In this document: positions 9,470 to 17,857 of the stretch, piece by piece
Layout of the letters: the number at the start of each line of letters is the position of its first letter
Numbering within the stretch: position 1 is the first letter of the stretch
Source: JBCAXA01 sp038749025
GTDB lineage: Bacteria > Pseudomonadota > Gammaproteobacteria > Steroidobacterales > Woeseiaceae
Reading direction: 5' to 3'
DNA: 64,000 bases
NCBI GenBank assembly: GCA_038749025.1
Contig: JBCDIL010000018.1
Span: 1-64,000 of the forward strand
Position numbers and translations under genes: made by a program
The notes under the pieces: model-generated
What the model was told of the DNA's origin: nothing
The model's database searches: none
Seen by the model: the letters and a program-made list of their open reading frames with translations, nothing else

Positions 9470-11083
9470 ATGGCAAAGAAACGTCGCAACTTTGACGACC
9501 CGCAATACCACGCGGATCACCCAGTACCGATTACCCGTCGTGCCCTAGTTGCACAAGGGTTTATGACCGGTACTGTCACGGCACTATCCGGTGGGGTTCT
9601 CAGTCTGTTCACCAGCCCGCGCGACGCGCTAGCTGCGCTGTCGAACGATCTCGCAGATCCAGCCTTGCAAAATGCCTGCGGCATTGCGCCGGGCGCTGGC
9701 AAGATCCCGTTCATCTGCTTCGATTTGGCCGGTGGCGCCAACATCGCCGGGTCAAACGTTTTGATCGGTAAGGAAGGCGGTCAGCTCGATTTCCTGTCGA
9801 CCGAAGGCTACAGCCGGCAGGGCTTACCCGGTGACATGGTACCGGGCGCAATCGACCCACTGACCAACGCCGATCACGTCGACATTGGCATGGGCCTGGC
9901 GTATCACACGGACAGCCCCTTCCAGCGCGGTATGCGTGGTTCGATCCGGACGCCGGGCATTGAGGCGAACATCAACGGAGCCGTTATCCCAGCGCGGTCT
10001 GAAAACGACACGAGCAATAACCCGCATAACCCGATGTACGCTATTCAACGTACCGGTGCTGATGGCGAGATTCTCGGTCTGATCGGTACGGAAAACTCGG
10101 ACTCGGGCGGCAACTCGATGGCGCCCGCGATGCTGATCAACCCAGAATTCCGGCCGACGAAAATCGACCGTCCTAGTGACGTAACCGGTCTCGTCGATAC
10201 CGGCCAGCTTGTGGGCATCCTGGGTCCAGACGACGCAACCGCGGTCATGGAGTCAATCTACCGACTCAGTGACGCGAAGATGGATAACGTCAATACGCAG
10301 CTCACCAACGACGCGATCGTCAAAGATCTCGTTAAGTGCGGTTACCTGAAAGCGGCTGATGTCGCTGATCGCTTCGGCGGCGTACCGTTGGATCCGCTAC
10401 TCGACCCGCTAATCGTCGGTGGACCGAATGCGCCGTTCACGGCCGCGGAAGTGGAAGGCAACGGCCGCGACGCTCGCGAGTTCCGCAAGACCGCATCGGT
10501 TATGAAGCTCGTTATCGACGGTTATGCCGGCGCGGGTTGTGTCGAGATGGGCGGTTACGATTACCACGGCGGCGCACGCGCTGAAGGCGAAGTGAAAGAC
10601 GAACGCGCCGGTCGCTGCATGGGCGCTTGCTTACAATATGCCGCCAACCGCGGTGTGCCGTTGATGATGTACGTCTTCTCAGACGGCTCGTTGTCATCGA
10701 ATGGCACCATCGACAACTCCGTCGAAGGCCGTGGTAAGGGTGAATGGTCGAGCGACAACCAGTCGACGGCGGGTTCGTTCTTCATGGTCTATAACCCGAC
10801 CCGAAGACCGACGTTGTTCTCCGGCGATTCGCTGCCGCCAGAGCGTCACCAACAGATTGGCTATATGCGTGACAACGGCTCGGTGGAAACCGGTTCGACG
10901 CCAGCGGCGAACAACGTCAACCTTCTGGTCGAAACGGTCGCGCTGAACTACATGGCACTGCACGGTGAACAAGGTCAGTTCGACGCAATCTTCCCGGGCA
11001 ACGGTCTTAACGGTACCGCGCTAAAAGACAGCTTGACGGCGTTCGACCCCATCGTGAACGGCACGATTACGAACCCGACCTAA
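9470..11083 (+). CDS. DUF1501 family protein, Tat-like signal
   Basis: 537 residues from the ATG at 9470, eleven bases after the preceding stop. The N-terminus carries PITRRALVAQGFMTG followed by a weakly hydrophobic segment, the twin-arginine pattern usual for DUF1501. The body shows DUF1501 features: FICFDLAGGANIAGSNVLIG, EMGGYDYHGGARAEGE and YVFSDGSLSSNG. DUF1501 proteins belong to the alkaline-phosphatase/sulfatase-like fold, but their substrates are not known. The last gene of the three-gene rightward operon; a strong terminator follows 27 bases after the stop. The acidic and Asn-rich composition fits an exported protein. Confidence 0.82.
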   Translation: MAKKRRNFDDPQYHADHPVPITRRALVAQGFMTGTVTALSGGVLSLFTSPRDALAALSNDLADPALQNACGIAPGAGKIPFICFDLAGGANIAGSNVLIGKEGGQLDFLSTEGYSRQGLPGDMVPGAIDPLTNADHVDIGMGLAYHTDSPFQRGMRGSIRTPGIEANINGAVIPARSENDTSNNPHNPMYAIQRTGADGEILGLIGTENSDSGGNSMAPAMLINPEFRPTKIDRPSDVTGLVDTGQLVGILGPDDATAVMESIYRLSDAKMDNVNTQLTNDAIVKDLVKCGYLKAADVADRFGGVPLDPLLDPLIVGGPNAPFTAAEVEGNGRDAREFRKTASVMKLVIDGYAGAGCVEMGGYDYHGGARAEGEVKDERAGRCMGACLQYAANRGVPLMMYVFSDGSLSSNGTIDNSVEGRGKGEWSSDNQSTAGSFFMVYNPTRRPTLFSGDSLPPERHQQIGYMRDNGSVETGSTPAANNVNLLVETVALNYMALHGEQGQFDAIFPGNGLNGTALKDSLTAFDPIVNGTITNPT

Positions 11084-11110
11084 TACAACTTTTCCTGGTC
11101 CTTTGTTGAT

Positions 11111-11136
11111 GGCCCGCCTCGTGCGGGCCTTTTTTT
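11111..11136 (+). terminator. Intrinsic terminator of the DUF1501 operon
   Basis: GGCCCGC and GCGGGCC form a seven-base-pair GC stem with a short loop (11111-11129), followed directly by seven T residues. It sits 27 bases after the DUF1501 stop codon. Confidence 0.92.
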
Positions 11137-11205
11137 GACCACTCGCCGTCGCCGCCGACACCCTCGTACATCGCCACCACGAGACAGAATCGGTAAGCTC
11201 CCGCC

Positions 11206-12582
11206 ATGGATCCGCTTGCCGAGGCATTGACCGCCATCCTCGCCTGCCCGCGTAGCGATGGCACTGTTGAGGTTAGCGACGGCGCGCTATTTTGCGCGGC
11301 TTCGAACACCCGTTACCCGATAATTGACGGCGTGCCATGGTTGTTCGCAGAGCCGGACATCGCACTGGCCGAATGGCGACATCGTTTTCGCCACGCAGAT
11401 GCGATGCTCGCCAGTGAAATCAGCGCGCTCACTAGCGCGCGCGATAACGACGGGATCAGCGCACTGACCACGCAGCGACTCGATGCGTTGCGGGCCGGCA
11501 AAGCAATGCAGCGCGCCTCGATCGCCGACATACTCGCGCCCTTAGCGACCGGCGCATCGGCCGACCTGCGCGCCACTTACCTAGCGCTCCGCACACGGCT
11601 ACCACCAGACCAAGGACTGAATACCTACACGCCAAACATCGTCCGTGACTGGGCCGACTGGGGCAGTGCCGAGAACGCTGCGTCATTGCAAATGATCACC
11701 GATGTCCTCGACGGCGTGAGCCCCGCGAAGGTGTTGGTCTTGGGGGCCGGCGCCGGGCGCCTGGCTCACGACATCAACGTTGCACTCGCACCGACGCTCT
11801 GTGTGGCACTTGACTTCAATCCGCTACTGATGCTGCTGGCCGCGCGACTCGGGTCTGGCGCCAGCCAAACCTTTGTCGAGTTTCCGCTGGCCCCAAAAAC
11901 CTTGGCTGACCACGCGATCACACATGAACTGAAAGCGCCGACGACGCCGGCGACACCGACTTACTGGGTGCTCGGCGATGCACTGCGCGCGCCGTTTCAG
12001 GCGGGTACTTTCGATCTCGTCGTCACCCCGTGGCTCACCGATATCATCGCCGAACCACCGGCGGCGTTCGCGCCGCGTATCAATCGCTTGCTGACCGACG
12101 GCGGTCGATGGGTGAACTTTGGATCGATCGCGTTTCGCGATCCCGACCCCACACTGGCGATCGGCCGAGAAGAGCTGTCCGAGCAGATCGAGTCCGCCGG
12201 GTTTCGGCTAGACGGTGACCTTGAGCGCGACCTGCCGTACCTCGCGTCACCGGCAAGCCGTCATCGACGCACAGAAACCGTTGCAGCACTGCGTTTTTCG
12301 AAAACGGCGCCGGTCCAAGTAGTACCGCGCTGGCGCGCCTTGCCCGACTGGATTGTAATTGGCAAATCGCCGGTGCCGGCGAGCGATGAATTCCTGCAAC
12401 AAGCGGCGGCCACCCGGATTCACGCCTTTATCATGGCATTGATCGATGGTCGTCGGTCCCTCAAAGAGATGGCATCGATCATGGAACAACGCCAGCTGAT
12501 GCCGGCCGCCGATGCTGAAGAAGCCATTCGCGGTTTTCTGATCAAGATGTACGACGACGCCCGTCGCTACGCCGGGTTCTGA
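11206..12582 (+). CDS. SAM-dependent methyltransferase, N2227-like
   Basis: 458 residues. The first 45 residues resemble a Trm112-like element (CPRSDGTVEVSDGALFC, TRYPIIDGVPWLF). The central part is a Rossmann methyltransferase: VLVLGAGAGRLAHDI (motif I, about residues 177-191), VALDFNPLLM (acidic residue of motif II), then FDLVVTPWLTD and LLTDGGRWVNFGSIAF. The last segment resembles the W(I/V)NFGPL signature of the carnosine N-methyltransferase/N2227 group, so a small-molecule or peptide N-methyltransferase is possible. The C-terminal 80 residues form an extra helical part (AFIMALIDGRRSLKEMASIM) like a PqqD or winged-helix element. It stands alone after a terminator. Substrate unknown. Confidence 0.7.
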   Translation: MDPLAEALTAILACPRSDGTVEVSDGALFCAASNTRYPIIDGVPWLFAEPDIALAEWRHRFRHADAMLASEISALTSARDNDGISALTTQRLDALRAGKAMQRASIADILAPLATGASADLRATYLALRTRLPPDQGLNTYTPNIVRDWADWGSAENAASLQMITDVLDGVSPAKVLVLGAGAGRLAHDINVALAPTLCVALDFNPLLMLLAARLGSGASQTFVEFPLAPKTLADHAITHELKAPTTPATPTYWVLGDALRAPFQAGTFDLVVTPWLTDIIAEPPAAFAPRINRLLTDGGRWVNFGSIAFRDPDPTLAIGREELSEQIESAGFRLDGDLERDLPYLASPASRHRRTETVAALRFSKTAPVQVVPRWRALPDWIVIGKSPVPASDEFLQQAAATRIHAFIMALIDGRRSLKEMASIMEQRQLMPAADAEEAIRGFLIKMYDDARRYAGF

Positions 12583-12687
12583 CCTACTCGGCGTGCACGC
12601 CCACGAGAAGGCACCAACGCACTGCATGATTTTTGCCGGTAGTATCGGGTTTGAGTTAACAAAGGCGACGCTGGGCTGTTCGATTCT

Positions 12688-13590
12688 ATGCAAACCGTAA
12701 TGACCGACCCGCAACGATTCGTCGACCTGCCGGACTACCCGTTCAACGAGCATTTCGTTGACGTTGATTCACTAACCATGCACTACGTCGATGAGGGCCC
12801 ACGCGACGCACGTGTCGTCTTAATGCTGCACGGCGAACCGAGCTGGTCGTACCTGTACCGGCATATGATCCCACCGGTCGTCGCGGCCGGTTACCGCGTG
12901 ATCGCTCCGGACCTTATAGGGTTTGGTAAATCGGCGAAGCCGACGCGGGTCGGTGACTACAGTTACCAGCGGCACATGGACTGGCTAAGCGGCTTCGTCG
13001 AGACCATCGGCCTGCAAGACGCTGTCTTGCTCTGTCAGGATTGGGGTTCGTTATTGGGGCTGCGACTGGCGGCTGAGCAATCGGCGCATTTCGCCGGCAT
13101 TGTATTGGCCAATGGCTTTCTGCCCACCGGTGATCGACCAGCCTCCGGTGCATTCAAAGCATGGCAACGCTTTGCGCGCTTCTCGCCGCTGTTCCCAATC
13201 GGCCGTATCATCGATCGCGGCACCGTGATGACGCTGCCGGCGGCTGTCATCGCGGCGTACGATGCACCATTTCCCAACGGGCGCTACAAGGCGGGCGCGC
13301 GTGCGTTTCCGCGGTTAGTACCGACGCGCCCCGACGACCCCGCGGCACCGGCCAACCGAGCCGCTTGGCAAGCGCTAGGCGAGTGGACGAAGCCGTTTGC
13401 AACGGCGTTCAGCGACAAAGACCCGATCACCCGCGGTCTCGATCGGATCTTCCACAAGCATGTACCGGGGGCGCGCCACGACCAGCACACCGTTATTCAT
13501 GGTGCAGGCCACTTTTTACAGGAAGAGTCTGGTCCCGAGCTTGCTGAGTTCGCGATTCGCTACTGCACGGCCAACGGCCTGAGGCCTTAG
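12688..13590 (+). CDS. Haloalkane dehalogenase
   Basis: 300 residues, the usual size for this alpha/beta-hydrolase family, which cleaves carbon-halogen bonds to an alcohol and halide in the cytoplasm. Visible are the oxyanion motif HGEPSWSYLYR (48-58), the nucleophile elbow CQDWGS with Asp118 and the halide-binding Trp119, the probable catalytic acid Asp245 (FSDKDPIT) and the base His275 (GAGHFLQEE). The HGEPSW segment and QDWG elbow separate haloalkane dehalogenases from epoxide hydrolases (HGFPD/HDWG). A second ATG four codons on is an equally good start. No partner genes of halogenated-compound breakdown are nearby; such orphan enzymes are common in marine bacteria and the native substrate is unclear. 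Confidence 0.85.
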   Translation: MQTVMTDPQRFVDLPDYPFNEHFVDVDSLTMHYVDEGPRDARVVLMLHGEPSWSYLYRHMIPPVVAAGYRVIAPDLIGFGKSAKPTRVGDYSYQRHMDWLSGFVETIGLQDAVLLCQDWGSLLGLRLAAEQSAHFAGIVLANGFLPTGDRPASGAFKAWQRFARFSPLFPIGRIIDRGTVMTLPAAVIAAYDAPFPNGRYKAGARAFPRLVPTRPDDPAAPANRAAWQALGEWTKPFATAFSDKDPITRGLDRIFHKHVPGARHDQHTVIHGAGHFLQEESGPELAEFAIRYCTANGLRP

Positions 13591-13598
13591 CGAAGGCG

Positions 13599-14135
13599 CT
13601 AGCGAGTCGGCCGACCGCTCTCAGCGAACGTGGCTAGTCGCGTCATTTGTTCGCCGAGCACACCGTCAACAGCGGCGGCGATCTGGTCGAGTCCATCGGC
13701 GCTGTAACCGCCGACGCTGTAAACCAGTTGCAGCCTCGTACCGGCCGTGGTCGCGATCACGCTGATGGTCATGTTGCCGTCGACGCCCATCAAGCCCAGC
13801 GGCCCGAGTCCGCCCGTTAGTCGGAGCATTTCCTTTGGCTGAACGAAGGTAACCGTCATATGCACAACGCTGCCTCCGTTCGGTAGACGCTCGCAAAAGC
13901 AGCCGAGCGGTACGGCGTTGATCGACAGGTTCGCCGCATTTTGCGAAAACGAATGATCGGGGTGCCACCACTTCCCAACGTCGTTAATGAGCGCGGCCCA
14001 GACCGTCTCGGCGCTAGCCGCCGCTGTCACTGAATGTTCGACGGTAAAGCCATTGGCCGCTGAATCGGTCACCGCTGCGTCGGCACTGGGCCAGGCGACG
14101 GTTGCAGCCAGCACTAAAACGCCCACACGAATCAT
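13599..14135 (-). CDS. Exported SRPBCC-family protein
   Basis: 178 residues with a signal peptide (MIRVGVLVLAATVAWPSADA) followed by a START/Bet v 1-like SRPBCC fold: FTVEHSVTAAASAETVWAALINDVGKWWHPDHSFS at the N-terminus, RLPNGGSVVHMTVTFVQPKEMLRLTGGLGPLG in the middle, and a long C-terminal helix (GLDQIAAAVDGVLGEQMTRLATFAE). SRPBCC proteins bind hydrophobic ligands in a deep cavity. An exported version suggests a periplasmic lipid- or small-molecule-binding role, which is inference. It is convergent with the haloalkane dehalogenase gene and may share a transcript with the BASS transporter gene upstream (36-base gap). Confidence 0.75.
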   Translation of the reverse strand: MIRVGVLVLAATVAWPSADAAVTDSAANGFTVEHSVTAAASAETVWAALINDVGKWWHPDHSFSQNAANLSINAVPLGCFCERLPNGGSVVHMTVTFVQPKEMLRLTGGLGPLGLMGVDGNMTISVIATTAGTRLQLVYSVGGYSADGLDQIAAAVDGVLGEQMTRLATFAESGRPTR

Positions 14136-14170
14136 TGATGCCCCCTAACTGGTACGCGTCAACGTGCAGA

Positions 14171-15097
14171 CTAAGCTGGCGCAGTGGTTGCGGGCAAGGC
14201 CCGACCGCGCCACCACTGGGCAACCGTGAAGCCGGCAACTATGTGCCAGATACCCCACATCGCCGCGATGATCGCCGTCCCGCCTAAGCCATCGAAAAAA
14301 TCAAAGATCAGTACCAAACCGAGTCCCGAGTTCTGGATACCCACCTCCATCGTCACCGCGCGCCGATCGTACGGTGCGAGACGGGCGAGCGACGCCAAGC
14401 CGTAACCGCTACAGAACGCAACGACGTTATGAGCGATGACGAGAATTGCGATATCGGTGACATGTGCGACGAAAGTCGTCCAATTTGCGTGCAAAGCGAG
14501 ACCGACAAACCCAAAGAAGAATATAGCCGATGCGAGGCGAAACGGGCTGTACAAGCGCTGCGCTAAGCGCGGCAAGCGTGAACGCGTCGCGAGCCCGACG
14601 AGCAACGGTACGGCGAGGACCAGCAAAACAACGACAACAACACCTAGTGGATCGAGCGCGATATCGGTTAATAAAGCCGCACTCGGCGGGTACAGACTCG
14701 ACCAAAAAGTAAGGCTCAACGGCGTCATTACGATCGCCGCAAGTGACGATACCGCTGACATCGATACCGACAAGGCGGTATTACCGCGTGCGTACGACGT
14801 CAAGAAGTTCGAGATCGTTCCGCCCGGGCACGACGCCACAAGGAACATGCCTAAAGCGATGCTGGGTGGGGGCCGCAACGCAAACACTAACAAAGTCGTC
14901 GCGGCCGGCAGCAAAAGAAACTGTGCGGTCAACCCGACAACGAATGCGCGGGGCATCGTCAGTACGCGGCGAAAATCACGCGTCGTTAAATCGAGCGCAA
15001 CGCCAAACATTATGACGGCGAGCACGACGTTAAGCGCCGTGAGCGTGGCTGGACTGAAGTTTAGCTGGACCGCATCGAGTGCGGCGAGATCATTCAC
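14171..15097 (-). CDS. Bile acid:sodium symporter (BASS) family transporter
   Basis: 308 residues with about nine or ten hydrophobic segments. Family marks include LNVVLAVIMFGVALDL, FLVASCPGGTISNFLTSYARGNTALSVSMSA (the CPGG..SN motif of the sodium sites) and TMEVGIQNSGLGLVL (the E..IQN motif). These transporters move organic anions such as bile acids, pantoate or keto acids together with Na+ across the inner membrane. Substrate cannot be read from the sequence. The SRPBCC gene follows on the same strand. Confidence 0.87.
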   Translation of the reverse strand: MNDLAALDAVQLNFSPATLTALNVVLAVIMFGVALDLTTRDFRRVLTMPRAFVVGLTAQFLLLPAATTLLVFALRPPPSIALGMFLVASCPGGTISNFLTSYARGNTALSVSMSAVSSLAAIVMTPLSLTFWSSLYPPSAALLTDIALDPLGVVVVVLLVLAVPLLVGLATRSRLPRLAQRLYSPFRLASAIFFFGFVGLALHANWTTFVAHVTDIAILVIAHNVVAFCSGYGLASLARLAPYDRRAVTMEVGIQNSGLGLVLIFDFFDGLGGTAIIAAMWGIWHIVAGFTVAQWWRGRALPATTAPA

Positions 15098-15175
15098 ACG
15101 ATCAGAACGCGGCGAAGCATGCGTAGCAGTGTACCGAACGCCCTATTGCCGTGACAGTCTGACGGGAGCGGTCAA

Positions 15176-16573
15176 CTACTGCAGTCGATAACCGATGCGT
15201 GTGAAGACGCGCTGATCTATCGCTTCACCGCGGAACATACGCGGCTTGAATTGCCATTGTGAAACCGCTTGGATGGCGGAGCGGTTAAAAATGTCGTTTT
15301 TGTCGGTTTGCACAACAACGATGTCACCGGTTCGTCCGTCTGCTTTTACGGTGAACTCAAGATCGACCCAGCCTTCGATATCGCGTCGACGTGCCTTTAA
15401 CGGGTATTGCGGTTGCACGACCTCGACGATCTGTAGTTGGCTCGCCGGCAATACGGTGGACCCAGCGAGGCGCTTTTCCGCGTCCCCTAATGCGGATCTC
15501 ATGGCGGGTACGACGGCGTCGGCGCCCGGGAGCGATTCAATCGCCGCTATGCTCCCAGCGGCCCCTGTCGTGTCGTCAGCCGCCAATTGCTGCTCGACGC
15601 GGGCTTCGACCGCACTCAGCAACAACGTTCGGCTCTCGATCACCGCTTCGCTTTCTGGGTAATCGCCTAGCGCAGCGCGCAATTGCGCAATCGCGCCGGT
15701 ATCACCGTCCAGTGTGCCACGGGTAATTTTTTCGCGAATCGAGCCTGCGGTCACCTCATCGGCGGCAGGTTCATCGGCCACTTGCGCGGCCGCCACAGCC
15801 GGCCGAGTTTCGGTTGGTTGCGGTGTAGCGGCTGCCGGTGCCGTCGCGGCCGCTTGTTGCGCGGCAGTGGCTTGGCGTTCTTGTCGCGCCGCTTCGCGAG
15901 CAGCGACGCGCTGTGCCTCCGCCGCTTGGCGTTCAGTTGCGATCGTTGCTAAGCGCTGTTGAGCCTGACGGATACTGGCATCGGCGTTGCCCGGTAACTC
16001 GCGTGCCACTGCCATCAAACGGTTCGCTTCACGCTGATTGCCGGCGGTGGCCGCGGCCACGGCTTGGTCAAGGAGCTGTTGCCGGCGATTGCCGACAGCA
16101 AGTTCGTATTCACGCAGTACCGCAGCCGATGGCACGGCCAATTGCAGTCGGGACGCGAGCTGCTCGGCGGTGTTGAAGTCGCCAGCGCCCAGATAGCCAC
16201 GAATCATCGTCGACACTTGATCCGACACCGCATTAAGCTCATCACGAAACTCGGTGTTATCGGGATCAGCTTCAACCGCCAGTGAGTAATAGTACAGCGC
16301 ATTTTGGCCTGGCGGCTCGGCCACCATATCGGCATTCAGTGCCATCCGCGCCTTGCCAGCCAGCGTTTGAGCGCTATCGCCGGCCGTGGCCGTCACGTTG
16401 AGCTCGTCGGCTGCGGGCTCTGTGGTCACGGCAGCCGGTATAGGTATGTCGAGTTCCGGCGCGCCGGCGTCACCTAGCAAAAACCAAGCACCCGCACCGG
16501 CAACGAGTACGATCGCAACGCTCGCTAAAATGATATCGGCGCGCAGGCCCGGCTTGGCTGGGGTGTCGTCCAT
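15176..16573 (-). CDS. TonB C-terminal domain protein with helical repeat region
   Basis: 465 residues. A single membrane helix at about residues 13-33 (ADIILASVAIVLVAGAGAWFLL) is followed by a long Ala/Gln-rich helical region, probably TPR-like and partly coiled coil (about 60-360), and a TonB_C domain (380-465: VVQPQYPLKARRRDIEGWVDLEFTV, GDIVVVQTDKNDIFNRSAIQAVSQWQFKP). TonB passes energy from the inner membrane to outer-membrane receptors; here no ExbB/ExbD or receptor is nearby. Its place at the end of a histidine kinase/receiver operon (8 bases after the receiver gene) suggests a signalling-linked envelope role rather than iron uptake. Confidence 0.8.
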   Translation of the reverse strand: MDDTPAKPGLRADIILASVAIVLVAGAGAWFLLGDAGAPELDIPIPAAVTTEPAADELNVTATAGDSAQTLAGKARMALNADMVAEPPGQNALYYYSLAVEADPDNTEFRDELNAVSDQVSTMIRGYLGAGDFNTAEQLASRLQLAVPSAAVLREYELAVGNRRQQLLDQAVAAATAGNQREANRLMAVARELPGNADASIRQAQQRLATIATERQAAEAQRVAAREAARQERQATAAQQAAATAPAAATPQPTETRPAVAAAQVADEPAADEVTAGSIREKITRGTLDGDTGAIAQLRAALGDYPESEAVIESRTLLLSAVEARVEQQLAADDTTGAAGSIAAIESLPGADAVVPAMRSALGDAEKRLAGSTVLPASQLQIVEVVQPQYPLKARRRDIEGWVDLEFTVKADGRTGDIVVVQTDKNDIFNRSAIQAVSQWQFKPRMFRGEAIDQRVFTRIGYRLQ

Positions 16574-16581
16574 CGATTCGC

Positions 16582-17838
16582 CTAGTAACGTTCGCGCACC
16601 AGTAAGCGCCGCACTGTCTTAATGCGCCCGAGGAATTGCATCAGGATCTGTGGGACAGCGGCGCTGCGGTCATCTTCGACCTGGTAGCGTTTCACCAACT
16701 CCGGATTCTCGCGTAATTGCAGGTGTTTCAATACGGCAGCGTTAACGTTTTGAGTAAATCGATCGCGTTGCGCGGGTTTCGACATGTACCGGAAGACCTG
16801 GCCATGATTGATCAATGAGATCATTTCACTGGCATCGCGGTCGTCGCTGATGACGATCGTAATGAGCTCAGGCAGGTAGCGCTTCAACGTCGCAATCATC
16901 TTGCGGAGCACACGACCCTCAGAGACGAAATCAGTAACGAGCACGCCGGCTTTGCCCTCACTGAGAATCTCGGTCACTTCGACGAGCGTTTTCGCCCAGT
17001 GGACCGGGTGGTCAGCCGACAACATGCCGGTCGCCGAACTGGCAAACGCTTCGCTCGACGAGAACACAACAACGCCGACGGCACCAATCGACGATTCGAG
17101 ACCGCCCGCAACGGTTGATCCGCCGTCAAATTCAGCTTCAAGGACGATCTCCTCACCGGTCTCGGGCATTGCTACGGGTAAGGCAACAGACTCCGACGTT
17201 GACGACGTATCGTAGGTCGGCTCGAGCGGCTCCGTGGCAGGCCCATCGTTGGCAGCCTCTAGAATGATCTCTTCGCCGACCTCTGGTTGCGGTGTCGGCT
17301 CGACCCGCTCAGCCGCAGCCGTCCCCTCCGGTGTAGCGGCTTGCATCACCAACGGCTTGTCGGCCGGTGGCGGCGGAGCGGCTTTCGGCGCCGGTGCAGG
17401 ATTCGCCTCGCTTGCCGAGTTGCGGGCGATATCGACGGCAAGTTTCAGCGTGTCGCGCAGATGATTCGGCGGGCATGGTTTCGATAGGAAACGGAACACC
17501 TCGCCAACGTTAATCGAGCCCTCAATCGCATCGAGATCCGCGTAGCCGGTCAAGAGGATCCGCACTGTCCGTGGCGATACTTCCTTACCAGCGCCCAACA
17601 CTTCCACGCCCGTCATCTCTGGCATTCGTTGGTCGGCGACGATGACATCGATATTTTTTTCCTTAAGCCATTGCACGGCCTCCGAGCCGCGCGTTGTCAA
17701 ATAGACATCGTAGTCGCGGCGGAACAAAGCCCGCATAGAATTCAGCACACGCTGTTCGTCGTCGACGAACAAGACGCTCGGCTTTGGCTTTTTGCCCCTG
17801 ACTGGTCGGCGTTGTGCTGTGCTGGCTGCTTCGCTCAT
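16582..17838 (-). CDS. Double-receiver response regulator without output domain
   Basis: 418 residues from the ATG at 17838 (AGGA upstream, 19 bases after the kinase stop). The N-terminal receiver (about 20-140) has SVLFVDDE, the phospho-acceptor Asp69 in DVIVADQRMPEM, and LLTGY and FLSKPC (Thr and Lys switch residues). A Pro/Ala- and Glu-rich linker (about 150-250) contains EIILEA/EIVLEA elements repeated twice. The second half (about 255-385) is a second, degenerate receiver: VLVTDFVSEGRV, ITIVISDD, GQVFRYMSKP. No DNA-binding, HD-GYP or GGDEF domain follows. It is cotranscribed with the kinase upstream and the TonB-domain gene downstream, so output may be by protein contact. Confidence 0.82.
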   Translation of the reverse strand: MSEAASTAQRRPVRGKKPKPSVLFVDDEQRVLNSMRALFRRDYDVYLTTRGSEAVQWLKEKNIDVIVADQRMPEMTGVEVLGAGKEVSPRTVRILLTGYADLDAIEGSINVGEVFRFLSKPCPPNHLRDTLKLAVDIARNSASEANPAPAPKAAPPPPADKPLVMQAATPEGTAAAERVEPTPQPEVGEEIILEAANDGPATEPLEPTYDTSSTSESVALPVAMPETGEEIVLEAEFDGGSTVAGGLESSIGAVGVVVFSSSEAFASSATGMLSADHPVHWAKTLVEVTEILSEGKAGVLVTDFVSEGRVLRKMIATLKRYLPELITIVISDDRDASEMISLINHGQVFRYMSKPAQRDRFTQNVNAAVLKHLQLRENPELVKRYQVEDDRSAAVPQILMQFLGRIKTVRRLLVRERY

Positions 17839-17857
17839 GTTGTTGTGATTTTCCTGT

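Noticed and set aside
12688..13590. Epoxide hydrolase as the identity of this alpha/beta hydrolase
   Set aside because: HGEPSW and the QDWG elbow with halide-binding Trp match haloalkane dehalogenases; epoxide hydrolases have HGFPD and HDWG, as in the gene at 48783-49739.
14436..15191. 251-residue rightward open frame opposite the BASS transporter
   Set aside because: The transporter has clear family motifs; the antisense product is Lys/Arg/Thr-rich without domains.
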